From positions 4,229,010 to 4,293,009 of the forward strand of contig NZ_LT669941.1 of the NCBI RefSeq assembly GCF_900128505.1: a DNA stretch of 64,000 nucleotides, in the 5' to 3' direction. Position numbers and translations under genes: made by a program. The notes under the pieces are model-generated. The model did no database searches, had not been told where the DNA came from, and saw nothing but the letters and a program-made list of their open reading frames with translations. This DNA comes from Parabacteroides timonensis. Lineage in GTDB: Bacteria > Bacteroidota > Bacteroidia > Bacteroidales > Tannerellaceae. This document shows, one piece after another, positions 54,814 to 62,491 of the stretch. Within the stretch, counting starts at the first letter, position 1, and every line of letters starts with the position of its first letter.

Positions 54814-56565
54814 TTAGTATCCCGGATTTTGTACGAGATTCGGGTTTTTATCGATTTCCGACTTCATGATCGGTAACCAATACATCTTTTCATCGAACAG
54901 GCGGTCGCCGCCTACGTCGCTTCTTAACGGACTGACTGCATAGGTCTTATGTCCGTCGGGATATTTCTTGATGGTAACGGCATGTACCGTACGCCCCAGG
55001 TATTTAGGACCTTCTTTCCAACGGCGTACATCGAAATAGCGATGTTCTTCGAAGGCCAGTTCGATACGGCGTTCATGCTTGATATCCTCCAGTAATTGTG
55101 TACATGAAGAGGTGATGTCCGGCATATTTACTCGTTCGCGGATCGTATTTACCGCTTCACGTGCTCCGGCCTCATTGCCTATATGATATAAAGCTTCTGC
55201 CAGGTTCAGATATTGTTCACCCAGGCGTAACCAAATCCAGTTCTTTTTGTTGGTGAAATTCCAGGAGTTGCCGACATAGGTTTCGTCGATGAACTTTTTC
55301 AGGTTATAACCCGTCATAGAAGTGTTCCAGTTCTCTACTCCGAACTTGGAGTCTTTGCCTCCTGTACCGGCTTCGTTACCACTGGCATCTACATCCCAGT
55401 AAGTTTCCAATGTACGTTCTTTAAATGGTGCGCCATCGTACAAAATAGAGGCGTAAAAGCGTGGATCGCGGTTTTCGTAAGGTGCAGCGGCATGTTGAGG
55501 ATTGTTCCAGTCGAAGTCTGTTCCGTCCTGGAATTCGTAATCGTCGACCAGTTCCTGAAGCGGACAGTTGCCACCCCAACCGCCGAAACCATTCGGGAAA
55601 TTATATTGTTCGAGACTGGACAGGTTTTCTCCTAAACTACTGGTAGTTCCCATACGGGCAAACAAGACCTCTTTATTGGAAGATGTCGCATCGAGGAATA
55701 TATTCTGATAGTTTTCAGACAGGTCGGAATAATTATTGAATAATGCATAACCTCCGGCTAAAGCTGCATCGATAGCAGCCTGGGCTGCGTCTGCTGCTTT
55801 TTTCCAACGGTCGGGATCAGGTGAGGTATATCCGACTTGCTCCAGTTTTACATTTTCGTTCATTAGCGGGCTGGCAGCATATAATAGAATACGTGATTTG
55901 AGAGCCAGGGCGGCAACACTGGTTGCACGTCCGTAATTGTCCCCGCTATAAGAAGCCGGTAGTTCTTCTGCCGCCTGAGTCAGTTCGTCGATCATAAAGT
56001 CGACACACTCTTTATAAGTAGCACGTTTGAGAGTCAGGATCTCATCTACATCATTCAGTGTGAAACTTTTGGTGATAAGTGGCATAGCCCCCCAGCGGGT
56101 TACCAGGTCATTGTATTCCAATGCGCGGATGAAACGTACTTCACCTTTCAGGCGGTCGCGTACTTCCTCATCAGTGAAGGGTACTTCTTCTATACGTTCA
56201 AAAAAGATATTACAATTGGAGATATTAGCCCATTTGGTAGCCCATGCCCGGTTATCCCAGCCCCACCAGGCGCCGTTCATACGTCCGAGGTCGGTTGGGC
56301 TTACACGTGCGAAGTTGATTACTTCGCAACCACGCAACCAGGTTAGTTCTGTTTCGTCTACGGCTGAACTCTGCATCGATTCGGTCCATCCGTGTCCAAC
56401 CTGGTTGTAACGCGAATTAACGAAACCTTCCACCAGGGCCGGGTCGCTCCATAAGTCGTTCTCTGAAATCTCTGTCAATGGTTTTTTATCCAGAATGTCT
56501 GTACAGGAAGGGAATAAAGAGGTACAGAATAATCCTGCTATGATATATTTTATATATGTTTTCAT
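54814..56565 (-). CDS. SusD/RagB-like lipoprotein of the GH97 locus
   Basis: A 583-residue surface lipoprotein (lipobox SLFPSC, Cys at about 21). SusD pattern: DILDKKPLTEISENDLWSDPALVEGFVNSRYNQV, FIRALEYNDLVTRWGAMPLITKSF, ALKSRILLYAASPLMN, LGEQYLNLAEALYHIGNEAGAREAVNTIRERVNMP and ELAFEEHRYFDVRRWKEGP, ending KSEIDKNPNLVQNPGY. It is the partner of the SusC 12 bp upstream. It is longer than the SusD at 17.5 kb and would bind a different glycan. Confidence 0.96.
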   Translation of the reverse strand: MKTYIKYIIAGLFCTSLFPSCTDILDKKPLTEISENDLWSDPALVEGFVNSRYNQVGHGWTESMQSSAVDETELTWLRGCEVINFARVSPTDLGRMNGAWWGWDNRAWATKWANISNCNIFFERIEEVPFTDEEVRDRLKGEVRFIRALEYNDLVTRWGAMPLITKSFTLNDVDEILTLKRATYKECVDFMIDELTQAAEELPASYSGDNYGRATSVAALALKSRILLYAASPLMNENVKLEQVGYTSPDPDRWKKAADAAQAAIDAALAGGYALFNNYSDLSENYQNIFLDATSSNKEVLFARMGTTSSLGENLSSLEQYNFPNGFGGWGGNCPLQELVDDYEFQDGTDFDWNNPQHAAAPYENRDPRFYASILYDGAPFKERTLETYWDVDASGNEAGTGGKDSKFGVENWNTSMTGYNLKKFIDETYVGNSWNFTNKKNWIWLRLGEQYLNLAEALYHIGNEAGAREAVNTIRERVNMPDITSSCTQLLEDIKHERRIELAFEEHRYFDVRRWKEGPKYLGRTVHAVTIKKYPDGHKTYAVSPLRSDVGGDRLFDEKMYWLPIMKSEIDKNPNLVQNPGY

Positions 56566-56577
56566 AATACTTAGTTA

Positions 56578-59500
56578 TTAAAATGTTACGTTCACGCCGA
56601 AATTAAATACCTTAGACTGTGGAGTGTTCCAGGCTGCCCAACCTTGATCGTTATCTTCTGTTTCCGGGTCGATATTCTTAATGCCTGTGATGGTCAGAAG
56701 ATTGTAACCGCTCAGAGAGAAACGTACGTTACTTAGCGGAGTTTTGTTCAGCAGTTGCCGTGGCAATGTATAAGATAATTCAACACTTTTCAGACGCAGG
56801 TAAGATGCGTTATTCAACCAGAATGAGTTACGGAAGTTACCACCGCCTGTTACTGTTGCGTCTCTATTATAAGTACGAGGGTATTTAGCTGCGATGTTAT
56901 CTTCTGTCCAGCGGTTGTCATAGAAATCTTTTGTGAAGTTTCCGATCGTACCGGCTTCCATAAAGGTATATTGCCAAACCTGTGCAGCTCCCTGGAATAA
57001 CATATTCAGGCTCCAGTCTTTGTAATTTACGCCTAGGTTGATACCGTACATGATACGGGGTACCGACGGTTTATCCTGACGAACCTTGTCGGAGCCATCT
57101 ATCACGCCATCGTCGTTTATATCGACGAAGCGTACATCGCCTACACGTGCATTCGACAGGTGAGGATAAGCATCCAGTTCTTCCTGCGTACGGAAAATAC
57201 CGTCTGCCTGATACATCAGATAACGATCTCCGTTCGTTCCGATCGATAATCCGGTACGACGTTGCCATTCGAGAGTGGTAGACGGTTCATCGATGAAATC
57301 GATCTTGCTGCGGTTGTATGTGAAGTTTCCGCTCAGGTTCAGGTGCCAGTCTTTATTCAATTGCTTGGTGTAGCCTAGCATTAATTCCGTACCGATATTA
57401 GAGCATTCTCCGATATTTTCGTCCGGCAATGTCAAACCTGCATAATCGGGGATAGCTGCATTACGGGTGGCCAGAATGTTGTTACGTTTCGTTTTGAAGA
57501 AGTCCATTTCGAAGTTGAAGTTATTCAGGAACTTCGCCTCGATTCCGATATTGTAAGTGTTGGCAACTTCCCAGGTGATGTTCGGGTTTGCCGTACGATT
57601 CAGCCATACACCATTTTGAATGCCGTTACCGAAGATACCGGGGTTGTCGAAAATGTAAGCAGTCATATACTGGAACGGATCTACTTTATCGTTACCCATC
57701 TGTCCCCAGGAAGCACGAACCTTGAAATAATCCATCCAGGATATGTTGTTTTTCCAGAAATCTTCTTCAGAGATTCTCCAACCTACCGATACACCTGGGA
57801 AGAAACCGAAACGATTGCCGGAAGGGAAGTTTTCAGAACCATCATAGCGCCAGTTGAACTGGAACAGATAACGATCCATCAAACCATAGTCGACACGTCC
57901 GAAATAGTTCATGCGGGCTGTCTCGGAAGCGGTACCGTTATTGGTCTGGCTGTTGCTGTCGCCGGCAAATAATTCATCGATAGAGGTTGAGATAAAATCC
58001 TGCCTGCGTCCTTCCATCTTGTCGTAACGGCTCTTGTATTGTTCGTATGCTACAAAAACATTCAGGTTGTGGATATCGTTAAATACACGTGCGTAGTTCA
58101 ACCGGGCATTCAGGGTGATACCTAATGTTTGTGTCATGTTCTGGTTCAGGATATTCGAGCCTTGTTGTACGGCTGTATATTCGTTCGTGGCCTGGTCATA
58201 ATTATACAGGTCGTACTTATGCTGGAACTGTTTCCAGAAAGTATCGCTACGGTCGATATATGCACCGGCATCGATGGATAAACCTTCTGTGATCCAAGGC
58301 AGATCCAGGTGGAGGGTAATGTCACTGTTCAGATATGAATTTTTATCCTTCGTGTATCCCATTGAATTGTCGAGGCCTGTTGCCGGAGCGAAGTTATCCT
58401 GTTTGGAAGCGTTATTACCGTAATCGGTTCCCGGCCACCAGATATTGACCATCGGGTTGTATTTGATCATGTAACGCCAGATGTCTTGCGAACCGTAAAT
58501 AGGTGAGTTACGGTCTTCCTGGCGGAATGCGACGTTCAATCCGATTTTTACATTCTTGTGCGGTGTTATATCCAGGTTTGAACGCAGATTATACTGGTTG
58601 TAATTACTTGCACTGTTTTTGTAATAGTTATCCTGATACTGATAACCTAAAGAAGCGTAGAAGTTTACGATTTTGCTGCCACCCGAAATAGACACATTGT
58701 GTTGTGTCTGTAATGCCTGGCGTGTCAATAGATCGAATGCATTGATGTTCGGATAATTGATCGGGTCGCTACCATCCCTGAACTTCTGGATCTGTTCGGC
58801 TGAATAGGTATTCGGATTGATCTCGTTCAGTAATTCGGCATATTCGGCGGATGAAGCCATTTTCGGAAGAATAGTCGGTGAGCTTATACCTACATTTCCA
58901 TTGTAGTTAATAGTTACTTTTTCTTCTTTACCGCGTTTGGTGGTTACCAGAATTACACCGTTTGCTGCCCGTGATCCGTAAATGGCAGCCGAAGCATCTT
59001 TCAGGATCGTGATGCTTTCGATGTCGTTCGGGTCGATACGGTTGAAACCTCCGGCACGGTCGGCTACTCCGTCTACAACAACCAGGGGAGAAGAATCGCC
59101 GGTTGTGCTGGCACCCCTGATCAGTAACTTGGCATCGTCGTAACCCGGCTCACCGCTACGATTGTAGGAAACAAGTCCCGGCATACGTCCGGCCAGTGTG
59201 TTTGTGACGTTCGGTGTTGGAACTTTGGCCAGGTCGCTACCGGCTGTCGTAGCCAATGATCCTGTAACAGATACTTTTTTCTGTACACCGTATCCTACGA
59301 CGACTACTTCATCCAATGCTTCTGTATCTTCTTCCAGTTGTATGTTAAAGGTGGAAGAGCCTTTTACCGGGATGAACTGTGAGTTGTAGCCGATATAACT
59401 GATTTGTATAGTCGCATTCTCCGACAATTCCAGTGAGAAATTCCCTTCGAAGTCAGTAACAGTTCCGTTAGAAGTGCCATTTTCTACAACATTAGCTCCG

Positions 59501-59943
59501 ATGATAGGCATACCGGTTTGATCGACAACAGTTCCTGTTATTCTCTTCTTGGATTGTTGTTGTTGCTGCTGAATATTACTTCTTTTGATGATGTTGATAT
59601 TCCGGTCGTTAATAACATAAGTAAGTCCGGTACCTTTTAGAGCGTTCGAGAGGATTTCCTCTATCGGCTTATTGGATGCTTTCACATTTACGTTGATATT
59701 GTTTACCTCTTTATCGACGTAAAAGAACAGAAATTCACTTTGCTTCTCTATTTGTGCGAAAAGATCGGTGAGCGACATTTGATTGGCTTTTACCGACAAT
59801 TTAGCCGATTGTGAATAGGCTGCCTCTGCAGCTATCACCTGAAGCATAACTGTAAACAACAAAAGGACAGTGATTCTCATAATTGCAAAGATTTTTTTTA
59901 AGTCTTTGGAAAGGAAAGACTTGTAATACGAAACATTTTCCAT
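56578..59943 (-). CDS. SusC-like TonB-dependent receptor with STN signalling domain
   Basis: A 1121-residue outer-membrane receptor. The start at 59943 (MENVSYYKSFLSKDLKKIFAIMRITVLLLFTVMLQVIAAEAAYS) gives a signal sequence with a long basic N-region; ATG 59880 (MRITVLL) is an alternative. The order is STN domain (about 48-105), Gln-rich linker (SNIQQQQQQSKK), carboxypeptidase-regulatory domain (about 130-215), TonB box DEVVVVGYG, plug (AIYGSRAANGVILVTTKRG) and barrel ending in KVFNFGVNVTF. The STN domain and the fecR/sigma genes upstream mark it as a trans-envelope signalling receptor. Confidence 0.95.
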   Translation of the reverse strand: MENVSYYKSFLSKDLKKIFAIMRITVLLLFTVMLQVIAAEAAYSQSAKLSVKANQMSLTDLFAQIEKQSEFLFFYVDKEVNNINVNVKASNKPIEEILSNALKGTGLTYVINDRNINIIKRSNIQQQQQQSKKRITGTVVDQTGMPIIGANVVENGTSNGTVTDFEGNFSLELSENATIQISYIGYNSQFIPVKGSSTFNIQLEEDTEALDEVVVVGYGVQKKVSVTGSLATTAGSDLAKVPTPNVTNTLAGRMPGLVSYNRSGEPGYDDAKLLIRGASTTGDSSPLVVVDGVADRAGGFNRIDPNDIESITILKDASAAIYGSRAANGVILVTTKRGKEEKVTINYNGNVGISSPTILPKMASSAEYAELLNEINPNTYSAEQIQKFRDGSDPINYPNINAFDLLTRQALQTQHNVSISGGSKIVNFYASLGYQYQDNYYKNSASNYNQYNLRSNLDITPHKNVKIGLNVAFRQEDRNSPIYGSQDIWRYMIKYNPMVNIWWPGTDYGNNASKQDNFAPATGLDNSMGYTKDKNSYLNSDITLHLDLPWITEGLSIDAGAYIDRSDTFWKQFQHKYDLYNYDQATNEYTAVQQGSNILNQNMTQTLGITLNARLNYARVFNDIHNLNVFVAYEQYKSRYDKMEGRRQDFISTSIDELFAGDSNSQTNNGTASETARMNYFGRVDYGLMDRYLFQFNWRYDGSENFPSGNRFGFFPGVSVGWRISEEDFWKNNISWMDYFKVRASWGQMGNDKVDPFQYMTAYIFDNPGIFGNGIQNGVWLNRTANPNITWEVANTYNIGIEAKFLNNFNFEMDFFKTKRNNILATRNAAIPDYAGLTLPDENIGECSNIGTELMLGYTKQLNKDWHLNLSGNFTYNRSKIDFIDEPSTTLEWQRRTGLSIGTNGDRYLMYQADGIFRTQEELDAYPHLSNARVGDVRFVDINDDGVIDGSDKVRQDKPSVPRIMYGINLGVNYKDWSLNMLFQGAAQVWQYTFMEAGTIGNFTKDFYDNRWTEDNIAAKYPRTYNRDATVTGGGNFRNSFWLNNASYLRLKSVELSYTLPRQLLNKTPLSNVRFSLSGYNLLTITGIKNIDPETEDNDQGWAAWNTPQSKVFNFGVNVTF

Positions 59944-60029
59944 ATTTTTGTATTGATTGAAGATTAATAATATGCATTGCCACAATGTTTGGTCGCGGAG
60001 TAGTAATGCAATGTTAATTTTGAAAATAG

Positions 60030-60056
60030 AACCGGTTATACTTTGTATGGCCGGTT
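60030..60056 (-). terminator. Stem-loop between fecR and susC in the GH97 locus
   Basis: AACCGG..ATAC and GTAT..CCGGTT form a 10-bp stem with small internal loops. On the minus strand it is followed by CTATTTTC, moderately U-rich. It stands in the 173-bp gap between the fecR-type and SusC-type genes and may make transcription partly stop or protect the susC message end. Confidence 0.45.
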
Positions 60057-60116
60057 TTTTTAGGTTAACTATGTTCTTTCTTTTGTTCCATAGGCATTAT
60101 TTTTAAGGTTGAAAAC

Positions 60117-61091
60117 TTATTTGATAATATATTTATCGTCTTTCTTTTCCCAACGGAATGGCAGGCTTTTCGAGATCACCGTCAGTATTTCTCCGATATT
60201 CTGATTTTCGCTGAAAGTTCCTGAAACAACAATATCCGGATTGGTCAGGCGCTTATTGCTGATGTTGATCTCTACCTGGTATTTCGTTTTTAATTCGGAT
60301 ATAAGTTTTACGAATGGGATCGATTTATATTTCAGCAATCCGGTGGTCCAGGATGTAAATATGTCTGTATCGACCTGCTCTACACTAATATGATTCGAAT
60401 TCTGGAGGAATGTTAGTTGTTGTCCCGGTTTCAGAATGAGATTTTGTTCCGCCGCATGAAATTGGATGGAACCTTTTATTAAAGTTGCTGTGATTTTATT
60501 GGACGATTCTTCCGCCTTGATATTGAAAGTTGTTCCTAAAACAGTAACAGAGGCATTTCCTATTTCTATCTTGAAAGGTTTTATAGAATCCTTTTCTACA
60601 TCGAAAAAAGCTTCTCCGATAAGTTTGACGGAACGGTTTTCTATTCCATATTCACTGGAATAGGTCAGGCGGCTGTTTTTATTCAAGGTAATTTTTGTTC
60701 CATCATCCATTGTCAGGTTGGCGGTACTTTCGCTGGTCAGATATGTGTAGTATTCACAAGGTTGCTTCCGTTCTTTTATTAACCATAGATTTATTGCAAG
60801 AGCTACAAATAATGTTATTGCGGCAGCTATCGGGAGCATATATTTTAATGTCTGTCTTTTCTGAGGGTGTTTGGTTTGGTTATTGATTTTTTGTTGTAGT
60901 TTGTCTACTGATAAGATAGGGGATATTTCATTCCGGATATTTACATCCGCATTCCAGTAACTTCTCAGTTCACAGAATTCTTTCTGGTTTTTCTCATCTT
61001 CATTCAGCCATTGGCTCAGATACAGAATATCTTCTGAAGATGCTTCGTCATTCAGAACTTTAGCAATAATATGATCTGTTTTATTCTCCAT
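60117..61091 (-). CDS. FecR-family anti-sigma factor of the GH97 locus
   Basis: A 324-residue inner-membrane regulator: cytoplasmic sigma-binding part (about 1-85), one membrane helix (YMLPIAAAITLFVALAINLWLI, about 86-107), FecR domain (about 120-215; LTMDDGTKITLNKNSRLTYS, GEAFFDVEKD) and C-terminal DUF4974 (about 250-324). It would hold the sigma factor encoded upstream until SusC signals. A promoter block at 61102-61142 directly precedes it and repeats the one before the sigma gene, so it can be transcribed apart from sigma. Confidence 0.93.
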   Translation of the reverse strand: MENKTDHIIAKVLNDEASSEDILYLSQWLNEDEKNQKEFCELRSYWNADVNIRNEISPILSVDKLQQKINNQTKHPQKRQTLKYMLPIAAAITLFVALAINLWLIKERKQPCEYYTYLTSESTANLTMDDGTKITLNKNSRLTYSSEYGIENRSVKLIGEAFFDVEKDSIKPFKIEIGNASVTVLGTTFNIKAEESSNKITATLIKGSIQFHAAEQNLILKPGQQLTFLQNSNHISVEQVDTDIFTSWTTGLLKYKSIPFVKLISELKTKYQVEINISNKRLTNPDIVVSGTFSENQNIGEILTVISKSLPFRWEKKDDKYIIK

Positions 61092-61101
61092 GCTATCATT
61101 G

Positions 61102-61142
61102 ATTCTATAATTATAGTCGCAGCATGTAAGAAAAACCCCTAG
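61102..61142 (-). promoter_or_regulatory. ECF-type promoter block before fecR
   Basis: A 41-bp block 35/41 identical, without gaps, to 62316-62356 before the sigma gene. On the minus strand it holds GGGTTTTTCTT and, after a fixed gap, GCGACTATA. These read as -35 and -10 elements of an ECF promoter. The start codon is about 11 bp after the block. Confidence 0.7.
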
Positions 61143-61273
61143 AAAGAGTGCAAAAAATATAAGGGAATAATGAGTTAGAACCGAACCTGTAACCGCAGTT
61201 GCATCATGTTAATCCCACATTTTCCTAATGCCGAGATCTGAAGCAGGGTTGTTACGTGTCTTATGAAAAAAGT

Positions 61274-61305
61274 GTTCCTTTACAGTGTTAACACCGTAAA
61301 GGAAC
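61274..61305 (-). terminator. Second copy of the GTTCCTTTAC hairpin
   Basis: GTTCCTTTACAGTGT and ACACCGTAAAGGAAC form a 14-15-bp stem with one mismatch-like G-U change; on the minus strand ACTTTTTTC follows. It is almost the same hairpin as 52804-52835. It stands in the 649-bp gap between fecR and the sigma gene. The stretch 61306-61450 shows no gene. Confidence 0.75.
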
Positions 61306-61454
61306 GAAAAAAATGGAAAAATCGAAGTGATATTGTAAAGATATTGGTTAGAAACTTAAATTGCATCTTTACTAATAAGACAGAAGATTTATAAATACCC
61401 CTACTGGTGAGAAGAAAAAATATGACTTTATGGAAGATATAAAAAACAACGAAA

Positions 61455-61487
61455 GGGAAAGTCTGGATTTGACTCCAGGCATTTCCC
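61455..61487 (-). terminator. Terminator-like hairpin after the sigma gene
   Basis: GGGAAA/TTTCCC plus CTGGA/TCCAG form a stem with a small internal loop; the minus strand continues TTTCGTTGTTTTTTA. It lies about 250 bp downstream of the sigma gene stop, and would end the sigma transcript before fecR. Confidence 0.6.
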
Positions 61488-61740
61488 TCTCTTACTTAAC
61501 CGACCCCCTTATTTCCCAATAAGTTTTCAGAAACAAATGTATACTATTTGCCAGTATGATTTGTTTCATAAACCAATCAATTTTTGCCGACAATCAGGCA
61601 AATTTCATTTCAAATTTTGATACATTTCTCTTTGATCGGTAAAGTTACGTATTGCATGTTCTGCTGTTTTGAAATAAGCTACACCACGATACGGGGTGTT
61701 TCGCAATACGAGAGTCCGGATGCTTTGTATAAGTTTTTGT

Positions 61741-62256
61741 TTATTGTTCCGAAGTCAGGGATTCACGTAGTTTTTTTATCGCATTTGCCAGATGCGCTTC
61801 GAGTGTTTTTACAGAAATATCCAGTATGGTTGCAACTTCTTTATATTTAAGTTTATCTTCCCGTACCAGTTTAAATGCCATTTTACACTTAGCGGGAAGG
61901 GCGTCGATGGCTTTATTTAGTTGGTTGATCCTTTCTTTCGAGATCAAATCGTCTTCCGGGGTTGTTTCTGTGTGGATAAAAAGATCTACTGAAATTTCAT
62001 TCAACTCTATTTGCTCCATGTGCCTGGAACGATAGTAACTGATGGCTTTATGTCTGGCAATAGAATAAATGTATGCCTCGAAGTTGGTTATCTTTAATAA
62101 AGATTTTCTGTTATTCCAGATAACCAAAAAAGTATCGGATACAATTTCTTCAGCATCAGCAGTAGAGGATACATAAAGCTTTGTAAATCGCATCAGCCTT
62201 TGAAAATAGACTAGATATAACGATTTAAGTGCTGTCTGCGAATCGGTTAATGCCAT
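61741..62256 (-). CDS. ECF RNA polymerase sigma factor of the GH97 locus
   Basis: A sigma factor of 171 residues from ATG 62256 (MALTDSQTALKSLYLVYFQRLMRF). Sigma-2: DAEEIVSDTFLVIWNNR, YIYSIARHKAISYYRSR; sigma-4: ALPAKCKMAFKLVREDKLKYKEVATILDISVKTLEAHL. A longer reading from a TTG at 62316 is possible but would begin at the edge of the promoter block. It should drive its own gene and the fecR-susC-susD-GH97 genes. The 649-bp distance to fecR is unusual, as the two are normally close. Confidence 0.92.
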   Translation of the reverse strand: MALTDSQTALKSLYLVYFQRLMRFTKLYVSSTADAEEIVSDTFLVIWNNRKSLLKITNFEAYIYSIARHKAISYYRSRHMEQIELNEISVDLFIHTETTPEDDLISKERINQLNKAIDALPAKCKMAFKLVREDKLKYKEVATILDISVKTLEAHLANAIKKLRESLTSEQ

Positions 62257-62315
62257 CTCACAGATCCATTGTAGTATATCTTCTTTATGATCGTTCAATA
62301 GGTGTAAAGTTAACA

Positions 62316-62356
62316 ATTCTATTAATATAGTCGCAGCCGGAAAGAAAAACCCTTAG
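62316..62356 (-). promoter_or_regulatory. ECF-type promoter block before the sigma gene
   Basis: The second copy of the 41-bp block. TATAGTCGCAGC and AAGAAAAACCC (plus-strand sense) are identical in both copies with identical spacing. It suggests that the sigma factor activates its own gene. Confidence 0.7.
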
Positions 62357-62411
62357 TGGGATAACTTTATTTTCTTAAGCTTGTTTTAATATTAAGGGCG
62401 ATTTAACAGTT

Positions 62412-62440
62412 GTAACATGTTTGTAACATCCGTGTAACAC
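62412..62440 (+). promoter_or_regulatory. Pho-box-like triple direct repeat
   Basis: TGTAACA occurs three times without mismatch, at 62412, 62423 and 62434, exactly 11 bp apart. Seven-base direct repeats with 11-bp phase are typical of PhoB/PhoP-type response regulator sites. The repeats end about 20 bp before a CCTTTG promoter-like motif and 51 bp before the phosphate transporter ATG. Confidence 0.6.
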
Positions 62441-62491
62441 ATGTGAAATATTTGTTTCAGACCTTTGTAGTCGAATATGTAACAATCAATT

